21,264 nucleotides of DNA from Paracoccaceae bacterium (GTDB lineage Bacteria; Pseudomonadota; Alphaproteobacteria; Rhodobacterales; Rhodobacteraceae). The DNA lies in the NCBI GenBank assembly GCA_021767525.1, contig JAASTF010000017.1, forward strand, positions 1 through 21,264, written 5' to 3'. How positions within the stretch are numbered: the stretch's first letter is position 1; each line of letters begins with the position of its first letter. The notes beneath the pieces are model-generated. The model did no database searches. It was given only the letters and a program-made list of their open reading frames with translations, and was not told the DNA's origin. The position numbers and the translations under genes are program-made. Positions 15,938 through 21,264 of this stretch are shown here, piece by piece.

Positions 15938-15967
15938 CTTATACGTTAGACCGTGCGCAATTGTCAA
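15938..15967 (-). promoter_or_regulatory. Predicted sigma70-type GTA promoter
   Basis: On the minus strand, TTGACA (15962-15967, perfect consensus) lies 18 bp before TATAAG (15938-15943, five of six). Transcription would begin near 15930-15932, about 105 nt upstream of g1. No comparable promoter is visible in the 51 nt between the terminator and g1. Prediction from sequence only. Confidence 0.65.
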
Positions 15968-15978
15968 TCTGAAATTGC
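15957..15978. repeat. Inverted repeat over the GTA promoter -35 box
   Basis: GCAATT (15957-15962) and AATTGC (15973-15978) form a 6-bp dyad with a 10-base spacer centred on the -35 hexamer. This is a plausible site for a regulator or simply AT-rich promoter DNA. Confidence 0.4.
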
Positions 15979-15980
15979 TC

Positions 15981-16006
15981 CCCGATATCGGCTAACCGCC
16001 CGATAT
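15981..16006. promoter_or_regulatory. Candidate activator operator upstream of the GTA promoter
   Basis: The perfect 10-bp palindrome CCGATATCGG (15982-15991) is followed by a second copy of its half (CCCGATAT at 15981-15988 and again at 15999-16006, an 18-bp period). Seen another way, ATATCGG and CCGATAT make a dyad with an 8-base spacer. The block sits at about -50 to -75 from the predicted start, a normal place for an activator. The GTA activator GafA is the obvious candidate, but this is inference. Confidence 0.5.
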
Positions 16007-16091
16007 GTTTACACTTTCTTCAACACGGGCAAGCATGCCACCAACCATTGGGACGGCCACAAAATAAAGGGATTCAGGTTTCGGAAACCAC

Positions 16092-16118
16092 AACGGGCGC
16101 AGCCCTGCCGCGCCCGTT
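16092..16118 (-). terminator. Stem-loop after mltG, probable terminator
   Basis: AACGGGCGC (16092-16100) and GCGCCCGTT (16110-16118) are exact reverse complements with a 9-base loop. It begins 20 nt after the mltG stop. The following minus-strand sequence is only moderately T-rich, so termination may be partial. Between it and the operator block (16007-16091) I see no gene or clear signal. Confidence 0.55.
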
Positions 16119-16137
16119 TCCACCCCTGTCAGCCGGC

Positions 16138-17304
16138 TCAATTCTGCTGGTCGCGTTCGGCTTCCAGCCGGCGATAGGCGGCGACGTTTTCGTTATGCTC
16201 TTCCAGCGTGACGGCAAAATTGTGCCCGTCCGACGGGTCCAGCGTCTTGGCCACGAAAAAGATGTAGTCGGTGTTGTCGGGGTTCACCGCCGCCTCGATG
16301 CTGGCGCGGCCAGGATTGGCGATGGGGGTCGGCGGCAATCCGGTAATAACATAAGTATTCCAAGGGGTTTCAGCACGAAGCTCACTCCGCCGCAGCCCCC
16401 GACCCAGCACGCCCTGGCCGCGCGTGATGCCATAGATCACCGTCGGGTCGGTCTGCAACGGCATGCCCGCTTCCAGCCGGTTGGTGAACACGCTGGCCAC
16501 AACGCCGCGTTCTTCGGCATTGCCGGTTTCCTTTTCGATGATCGAGGCCAGAATCAGCGCCTCTTGCGGGCTTTGCAGCGGCAGGCCCTCGGCGCGGTTT
16601 TCCCATGCGGCGTTCAGGATCACCTCTTGGCGCGCCTGCATCTCGGCGATCAGCTCGGCCCGGTCGTCGCCCGGGCGCACCTCGTAGCTGTCGGGCGCCA
16701 GGCTGCCCTCGGGCGGGATCTCGGCAACCTCGCCCTCCAGAACATCCACGTCCTTCAGCTCTTCGACCACCTGCCAGCTGGTCACCCCCTCGGCCAGCGC
16801 GATGCGATAGCGCGTGTCGCCCTTTTCGCGCACATCGGTAAAGGCCGCAGGCACCTCGCCCTCGCCGGGGATGAACTCGGCCCGCTCGACAAAGCGGTTG
16901 GTCGCCGGGTCCAGCTCGCGCACTTGCACCTGGATGCGCGTCACCCCGATGCGATACACAACCTCGGTGCCGCAGGTGCTGGCACCACCGCGCGTCACGA
17001 TATCGACGATCTCGGCCATGCTGGCGCCCTCGGGCACCAGGAACGAGCCGGCCTTCAGCTGCTGGGTCTTGTCGGCGTAATCCGCGCCCAGGCGAAAGAT
17101 CGTATCGCTGGTGATCGCACCCTGGTTCGCCAGGTCACGGCTGACGCGGCTCATGGTGCCGCCCGAAGGCACGCGCAGGCAGATCGCCTGTTCCAGCGGG
17201 CCTTGCGCGGTATATTGGCGCTGCCCCCACAGGATCACCCCCGCCCCCAGAAACAGCAGGACGATCAGAAAGGTAATCCCGTTCGAGGCAACAGCCCGCC
17301 ACAT
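16138..17304 (-). CDS. mltG: Endolytic murein transglycosylase MltG (YceG-like)
   Basis: A 388-residue inner-membrane enzyme that cuts nascent glycan strands and sets their length. Residues 8-27 are a single membrane anchor (GITFLIVLLFLGAGVILWG). A LysM-like region follows (about 42-105, CLRVPSGGTMSRVSRDL). The catalytic domain carries IIEKETGN with the catalytic glutamate at E257 and the conserved TNRLEAGMPLQTDPTVIYG (274-292), then NTYVITGLPPTPIANPG. The start ATG shares one base with the fabF stop (TGATG), so fabF and mltG form an operon with coupled translation. The open frame further upstream shadows fabF. Confidence 0.95.
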   Translation of the reverse strand: MWRAVASNGITFLIVLLFLGAGVILWGQRQYTAQGPLEQAICLRVPSGGTMSRVSRDLANQGAITSDTIFRLGADYADKTQQLKAGSFLVPEGASMAEIVDIVTRGGASTCGTEVVYRIGVTRIQVQVRELDPATNRFVERAEFIPGEGEVPAAFTDVREKGDTRYRIALAEGVTSWQVVEELKDVDVLEGEVAEIPPEGSLAPDSYEVRPGDDRAELIAEMQARQEVILNAAWENRAEGLPLQSPQEALILASIIEKETGNAEERGVVASVFTNRLEAGMPLQTDPTVIYGITRGQGVLGRGLRRSELRAETPWNTYVITGLPPTPIANPGRASIEAAVNPDNTDYIFFVAKTLDPSDGHNFAVTLEEHNENVAAYRRLEAERDQQN

Positions 17305-18563
17305 CAGCGCGGTTTCCCGACGATCAGGCTGGCATTGGTGCCGCCAAAGCCAAAGCTGTTCGACAGCGCCACGTTGATCTCGCGCGCGCATTTCTTGTTC
17401 GGCGCCAGGTCAATCGGGCTGTCGACCGCAGGGTTATCCAGGTTGATCGTGGGCGGCGCCACCTGGTCACGAATGGCCAGGATCGAGAATATCGCCTCTA
17501 TCGCGCCCGCCGCACCCAGCAGGTGCCCGGTGGCCGATTTGGTCGACGACATGGTGGCCTTGTTCGCGGCATTGCCCAGCAGGCGTTCAACCGCGGCCAG
17601 CTCGATCACGTCGGCCATCGTGCTGGTGCCATGTGCGTTGATATAGTCGATATCGCTCGGCTGCAGGCCCGCCCGGTCCAGCGCCGCCTTCATCGAACGG
17701 AATCCGCCATCGCCATCCTCGCTGGGCGCGGTGATGTGATAGGCATCGCCCGACAGGCCATAGCCCAGAACCTCGGCATAGATCTTGGCGCCGCGCGCCT
17801 TGGCGTGCTCGTATTCCTCAAGGATGACAACGCCCGCGCCCTCGCCCATCACGAACCCGTCGCGGTCGGCGTCATAGGGGCGGCTGGCGGCCTTCGGGTC
17901 GTCCTCGCGCTTGGTGCTCAGCGCCTTGCAGGCATTGAACCCGGCGATCCCGATCTCGCAGATCGCCGCCTCGGCGCCGCCGGCCACCATCACGTCGGCA
18001 TCGCCGAACTGGATCAGACGCGCGGCGTCGCCGATGGCGTGCGCGCCGGTCGAACAGGCCGTCACCACCGCGTGGTTCGGCCCCTTGAACCCGTACTTGA
18101 TGCTCACCTGACCCGAGATCAGGTTGATCAGCGCACCGGGAATGAAAAACGGCGACACCCGGCGCGGGCCTTTCTCGGCCATCATCAGCGTGGTCTGCTC
18201 GATCGACTGCAACCCGCCGATGCCCGACCCGATCATGACGCCGGTGCGCAGGCGGCTTTCTTCGTCCTCCGGGGTCCAGCCGGCATCCTTGACGGCCTGC
18301 TCGGCGGCGGCGATGCCATAGAGGATGAAATCGTCCACCTTCCGGCGCTCTTTCGGCTCCATCCAGTCGTCGGCATTGAACGTGCCGTCGCTGCCATCGC
18401 CCAGGGGCACTTCGCAGGCGTATTTCGTCTGCACCCGCTCGGCGTTGAAGCGCGTGATCGGCCCCGCGCCAGACTGACCGTCCAGCAGACGGCTCCAAGT
18501 TTCCTCGACCCCACAGGCCAAGGGCGTGACAAGGCCAAGCCCGGTTACCACAACGCGACGCAT
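17304..18563 (-). CDS. fabF: 3-oxoacyl-ACP synthase II
   Basis: A 419-residue cytoplasmic condensing enzyme that elongates acyl-ACP with malonyl-ACP in fatty acid synthesis. The thiolase-fold triad is complete: C170 (VTACSTG), H311 (NAHGTST) and H347 (SATGHLLGAAG). The C-terminal NSFGFGGTNASLI is also diagnostic. The ATG is preceded by GAGGGGG. It is the first gene of a fabF-mltG unit. Its usual upstream partner acpP lies 2.3 kb away here, separated by an antiporter and a HisA-like gene, so fabF needs its own promoter. None is convincing; a 9-bp tandem repeat lies 37-54 nt upstream. Confidence 0.96.
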   Translation of the reverse strand: MRRVVVTGLGLVTPLACGVEETWSRLLDGQSGAGPITRFNAERVQTKYACEVPLGDGSDGTFNADDWMEPKERRKVDDFILYGIAAAEQAVKDAGWTPEDEESRLRTGVMIGSGIGGLQSIEQTTLMMAEKGPRRVSPFFIPGALINLISGQVSIKYGFKGPNHAVVTACSTGAHAIGDAARLIQFGDADVMVAGGAEAAICEIGIAGFNACKALSTKREDDPKAASRPYDADRDGFVMGEGAGVVILEEYEHAKARGAKIYAEVLGYGLSGDAYHITAPSEDGDGGFRSMKAALDRAGLQPSDIDYINAHGTSTMADVIELAAVERLLGNAANKATMSSTKSATGHLLGAAGAIEAIFSILAIRDQVAPPTINLDNPAVDSPIDLAPNKKCAREINVALSNSFGFGGTNASLIVGKPR

Positions 18564-18599
18564 GAAATCTGCCCCCTCTCAGTGCTTTGCCCGCTCTTA

Positions 18600-18617
18600 C
18601 CCCGACCGCCCCGACCG
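18600..18617. repeat. 9-bp perfect tandem repeat in the fabF upstream region
   Basis: CCCCGACCG occurs twice back to back (18600-18608 and 18609-18617), 37 nt upstream of the fabF start. The second copy followed by GGG gives a short dyad CCCC-gacc-GGGG. It could be a regulator site for fabF or chance in GC-rich DNA. Confidence 0.35.
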
Positions 18618-18666
18618 GGGCAAGGGGGCAAGGCAGGCGCATGGGCGGTCACTTGCCCGCTTGACC

Positions 18667-18684
18667 ACCGCGCGCCGGCGCGGT
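18667..18684. repeat. Inverted repeat upstream of the antiporter gene
   Basis: ACCGCGC (18667-18673) and GCGCGGT (18678-18684) form a 7-bp dyad with a 4-base spacer, directly after TTGACC (18661-18666), a -35-like hexamer on the plus strand. No good -10 follows, so promoter status is doubtful. A hairpin in the leader or an operator is possible. Confidence 0.3.
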
Positions 18685-18722
18685 CTGTTGCCTGAAACGG
18701 GCAGATAGGGGCGCAGGCGCGC

Positions 18723-19916
18723 ATGGCACAAGAGCTGGCACCGGTTTTCCTGATGATTGGCGGAATATTCGGTCTGGGGCTGCTGGCCGACAGCATCGCG
18801 CGCCGCACCGCCCTGCCCCGGGTCAGCCTTCTGTTGCTGGCGGGTGTGCTTCTGGGCGGCGCGGGGCTGGACCTGCTGCCCCGCCCGGGCGAGGCGCTGC
18901 AGAATTTCCTGTCGACCACGGCGCTCACGATGGTGGCGTTCCTTTTGGGCTCGTCCCTGTCGTTCGAGACATTGCGCAGCCGCGGGCGCGCGATCCTGGC
19001 GCTTTCGCTGGCGGTGGTGGCGGTCACGCTGGCCCTGGTCGCGCTTGGCCTTTGGGCGATGGGCCTGCCACTGGGTCTGGCGCTGCTGCTGGCGGCCATC
19101 GCCACCGCGACCGACCCGGCGGCGGTGCAAGACGTGATCGCCCAATCGCGCCGCGACACGCGCTTTACCCGCACCCTGGCCGGAATCGTCGCCATCGACG
19201 ACGCCTGGGGCCTGATCGCCTTTTCACTTGTGGTGCTCGTGGTGCAGCAGATGTCTGGTATCGCCAGCGGCGACGAAATCGCCAAACATCTGGCGTGGGA
19301 AATCCTGGGCTCGGCCCTTCTGGGCGTTGCGGTGGGCCTGCCCGGCGCCTGGCTGACCGGCCGGATCGAAGATGGTGAGCCGCTGCTGATCGAGGGGCTG
19401 GCCCTGGTGTTCCTGCTCTCCGGCGCCGCCATGGCGCTGGAGCTCAGCTACCTGATCGCGGGCATGACGGCGGGGATGGTTCTGGTGAACAGCGCCCGCC
19501 ACCACGACCGCGCCTTCCACGAGATCGAGCACGCGCGCTGGCCCTTCCTGGTGCTGTTCTTCGTGCTGGCGGGCGCCGCGCTGGATGTGGCGGCGCTGGC
19601 CGCGCTTGGGCTTGTGGGGGCCGCGTTCATCGGGCTGCGCGTGGCCGCGCGCATTATGGGCGGCTGGCTGGGCGCGGCGCTTGGGGGCACGCCCGGCGCC
19701 GAGCGGCCGCTTTACGGCGTGGCCTTGTTGCCGCAGGCGGGCGTCGCGGTCGGCACCGCGCTGATCGCCGCGCAGGAATTCCCGCAATGGGGCGAAACCA
19801 TCATGGCGCTGACCATTGGTGCCACCGTGGTGTTCGAGTTGCTGGGCCCGCCGGCGGCGCTGTGGGCGATCCGCAGGGCCGACCCGGCCGCCAGGCACGA
19901 TCCCCCAGTCAGATAA
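18723..19916 (+). CDS. Cation:proton antiporter (CPA superfamily)
   Basis: A 397-residue inner-membrane protein with about 11-12 hydrophobic segments. It lacks a long cytoplasmic C-terminal regulatory domain. The transport core is visible: ATATDPAAVQDV (127-138) is the unwound-helix TDP motif and GIVAIDDAWG (154-163) gives an Asp-Asp pair (D159/D160), as in electrogenic CPA-type exchangers. It likely trades Na+ or K+ for protons in pH or salt balance; the ion is not determined. The ribosome-binding site is weak. It lies on the opposite strand to all near neighbours and its last eight bases overlap the end of the HisA-like gene tail to tail. Confidence 0.9.
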   Translation: MAQELAPVFLMIGGIFGLGLLADSIARRTALPRVSLLLLAGVLLGGAGLDLLPRPGEALQNFLSTTALTMVAFLLGSSLSFETLRSRGRAILALSLAVVAVTLALVALGLWAMGLPLGLALLLAAIATATDPAAVQDVIAQSRRDTRFTRTLAGIVAIDDAWGLIAFSLVVLVVQQMSGIASGDEIAKHLAWEILGSALLGVAVGLPGAWLTGRIEDGEPLLIEGLALVFLLSGAAMALELSYLIAGMTAGMVLVNSARHHDRAFHEIEHARWPFLVLFFVLAGAALDVAALAALGLVGAAFIGLRVAARIMGGWLGAALGGTPGAERPLYGVALLPQAGVAVGTALIAAQEFPQWGETIMALTIGATVVFELLGPPAALWAIRRADPAARHDPPVR

Positions 19917-20655
19917 AGGCCGGCGCGACCTCGCCCGCCTCGGGGCGCGCGACCGCCAGCGCCTGCGCCAGGTCCACGTCCCGTGCCTGCAGCGCGCGCC
20001 CGATCAGCGTGCCCGCGATGTTGGGCACATACCGCAGCCGGGCCACGTCATCGACGCCGCGCACGGTGCCACGCGCGATCACCGGGTGCCGCGTCTTGGC
20101 CGCCAGTCCGGCGATCACCCCGACCGAGCCATCGCTGTCCTCGATATCGGCGTCGATATCGGTGACGATGATCCCCGCCAGCGGGCTGTCGGCAAAGGCA
20201 TCCAGGAACGTGTCGGGCGCAAACGCGCTGGCATCGCGCCAGCCGTGCGTCATCACCTGGCCCTGAAAGATATCCAGCGACAGCACGATCTGATCGGGAT
20301 AGCTGCGCGCCAGCGCGCGCAAGCTGTCAGGATCATAGGCCGCCATCGTGCCCACCACCACGCGGCCCGCGCCGCGGTCGATCCAGTCGGCCACCCTCTC
20401 GCGCGAGCGAAACCCGCCGCCCAGCTGCACCGGGATGCCCGCGGCGCGAATGATCTCGGCCACCAACGCGTCATTGTCGCCGCTCCCCGCCAGCGCATCC
20501 ATATCGGTCAGGTGCATCCAGCTGGCGCCGGCGGCGGCGAATTCGCGGGCCACGGTAACCGGATCGCGGTGCCAGATCACCGGCTCGTCCAGCCGCCCGC
20601 GCGTCAGCGACACGCATTTGCCGTTCATCAGTTCAAGAGTGGGATAGATAATCAT
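19909..20655 (-). CDS. HisA/HisF-related TIM-barrel protein (divergent HisA paralogue)
   Basis: A 248-residue beta/alpha barrel clearly related to the histidine isomerase HisA: GKCVSLTRGRLD (12-23), MHLTDMDALAG (47-57), PVQLGGGFRSRERVADW (75-91), GRVVVGTMA and the late GRALQARDVDLAQAL. In HisA the catalytic pair is an Asp in the first strand and an Asp in strand five. Here the first is E8 (YPTLEL) while D128 (LSLDIF) is kept. The second phosphate-binding Gly-Gly is Gly-Thr (ARGTVRG, 194-200). It is not next to other his genes. It may be a true isomerase with changed residues or a paralogue with another sugar-phosphate substrate. The ATG follows GGGGAGG. Confidence 0.85.
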   Translation of the reverse strand: MIIYPTLELMNGKCVSLTRGRLDEPVIWHRDPVTVAREFAAAGASWMHLTDMDALAGSGDNDALVAEIIRAAGIPVQLGGGFRSRERVADWIDRGAGRVVVGTMAAYDPDSLRALARSYPDQIVLSLDIFQGQVMTHGWRDASAFAPDTFLDAFADSPLAGIIVTDIDADIEDSDGSVGVIAGLAAKTRHPVIARGTVRGVDDVARLRYVPNIAGTLIGRALQARDVDLAQALAVARPEAGEVAPAFI

Positions 20656-20801
20656 GCCAAGCCTCCCCGCATGGACCGCGCGGCCCCCCAGGGCCCGCAA
20701 CCGCCACCCTAACGGCACCGCCCCCAGGGCCGCGGCGATACAAGCGGCACACCGGCGTCGATTCGCGTCATGCGGGCGCGGCAGGCGGATAGGCGCGCAC
20801 G

Positions 20802-20833
20802 AAAAAGGCCCCCGCCGATCCGGCAGGGGCCTT
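20802..20833 (-). terminator. Intrinsic terminator of acpP
   Basis: Arms 20805-20817 and 20821-20833 pair over 13 positions with a single G-U in the RNA and a 3-base loop, followed on the minus strand by TTTTT (20806-20802). It begins 30 nt after the acpP stop codon. Transcription of acpP should end here, so the HisA-like gene needs its own start. The 146 nt between this site and that gene show no clear promoter. Confidence 0.88.
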
Positions 20834-20862
20834 GACCCGCGCACAAGGGGCGCGGTGAAAAC

Positions 20863-21096
20863 TTACTGTGCGTCCGAGATGAACTTGACCGCGTCGCCGA
20901 AGGTCTGGATCGTTTCGGCTGCGTCATCGGGGATCTCGATGCCGAATTCCTCTTCGAATGCCATCACCAGCTCGACGGTGTCCAGGCTGTCCGCGCCCAG
21001 ATCGTCGATGAACGAGGCGTTCTCGGTCACCTTGTCCTCTTCGACGCCCAGATGCTCGACAACGATTTTCTTCACGCGATCTGCGATATCGCTCAT
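20863..21096 (-). CDS. acpP: Acyl carrier protein
   Basis: A 77-residue acidic carrier protein that holds fatty-acid intermediates on a phosphopantetheine arm. The attachment site is S37 in DLGADSLDTVELVM. Length and acidity are as usual. The ATG is preceded by GAGG at fair distance. It is followed by a strong terminator, so it forms a short, presumably abundant transcript. The upstream 168 nt to the window end (21097-21264) hold no gene that I can support and no convincing promoter. Confidence 0.97.
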   Translation of the reverse strand: MSDIADRVKKIVVEHLGVEEDKVTENASFIDDLGADSLDTVELVMAFEEEFGIEIPDDAAETIQTFGDAVKFISDAQ

Positions 21097-21264
21097 GGTC
21101 CAGTCCTCACAACTTCATGGGCGTTGCCGCCCGTTTCTGCCCTCGCCCTGCGGGGGGTTGGCAATCGGTGCCCGGTTTGGCCCGGGCGGTTTTCAAAGAC
21201 CCCGCTTGGGGAGAACCAAGGGCACCCCCCGGTTCGACTGCGTGGCCTATAGCACATGGCGCTC

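Noticed and set aside
15913..16091. Searched for an IHF site and a full CtrA box (TTAA-N7-TTAA) near the GTA promoter, since both regulators influence GTAs in relatives.
   Set aside because: No match good enough to report was found by eye; only loose partial matches exist.
21170..21187. Short dyad GCCCGG...CCGGGC upstream of acpP.
   Set aside because: Only 6 bp, weak T content on either side, and GC-rich sequence makes such dyads common; not called as a terminator.
1..21264. CRISPR arrays, tRNA/rRNA genes, insertion sequences and riboswitches.
   Set aside because: None was seen on either strand.

Overview
The window comes from the chromosome of a high-GC alphaproteobacterium, almost certainly a member of the Rhodobacteraceae (Rhodobacter/roseobacter group). 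The evidence is a complete gene transfer agent (GTA) structural cluster of the Rhodobacter capsulatus type, set among ordinary housekeeping genes (cysE, acpP, fabF, mltG). No integrase, transposase, tRNA, rRNA, CRISPR array or attachment site was seen. The GTA genes look vertically inherited and intact, not like a recent prophage.

Layout, left to right. Positions 1-1236 (minus) hold the start of a DUF318/ArsP-type permease, cut by the window edge, and serine O-acetyltransferase cysE. Positions 1321-1659 (plus) hold a short DksA/TraR-type zinc-finger protein. Positions 1656-15826 (minus) hold the GTA cluster. Read in its own direction it is g1 (small terminase), g2 (large terminase), g3 (portal), g3.5, g4 (protease), g5 (capsid), g6, g7, g8 (connector and tail terminator), g9 (tail tube), g10, g10.1 (chaperones), g11 (tape measure), g12, g13, g14, g15 (baseplate, hub, peptidase, large tip protein), followed by a small unrecognised gene. 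Nearly all junctions are ATGA/TGATG overlaps or gaps of a few bases, as expected for one long transcript. The exceptions are the g5-g6 gap (147 nt), the g2-g3 gap (89 nt) and a long g1/g2 overlap (146 nt).

Positions 15827-16137 form a 311-bp non-coding control region and are the most interesting part of the window. On the minus strand they carry a dyad/direct-repeat block, then a near-consensus sigma70 promoter (TTGACA, 18 bp, TATAAG), then a very strong intrinsic terminator only about 20-50 nt after the predicted start, and then g1. This is the layout of a phage late promoter controlled by antitermination. It fits the GafZ antitermination model established for the Caulobacter GTA, and predicts that a GafA-like activator both opens the promoter and lets polymerase read through. 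GafA itself, the head spikes and the lysis genes are not in this window.

Positions 16138-18563 (minus) hold fabF and mltG, overlapping by one base and ending at a hairpin before the GTA control region. Positions 18723-19916 (plus) hold a CPA-type cation/proton antiporter. It converges with a divergent HisA-fold protein at 19909-20655 (minus) that has changed residues in the catalytic and phosphate-binding motifs. Positions 20863-21096 (minus) hold acpP with a textbook terminator. The usual acpP-fabF neighbourhood is therefore split here by the antiporter and the HisA-like gene.
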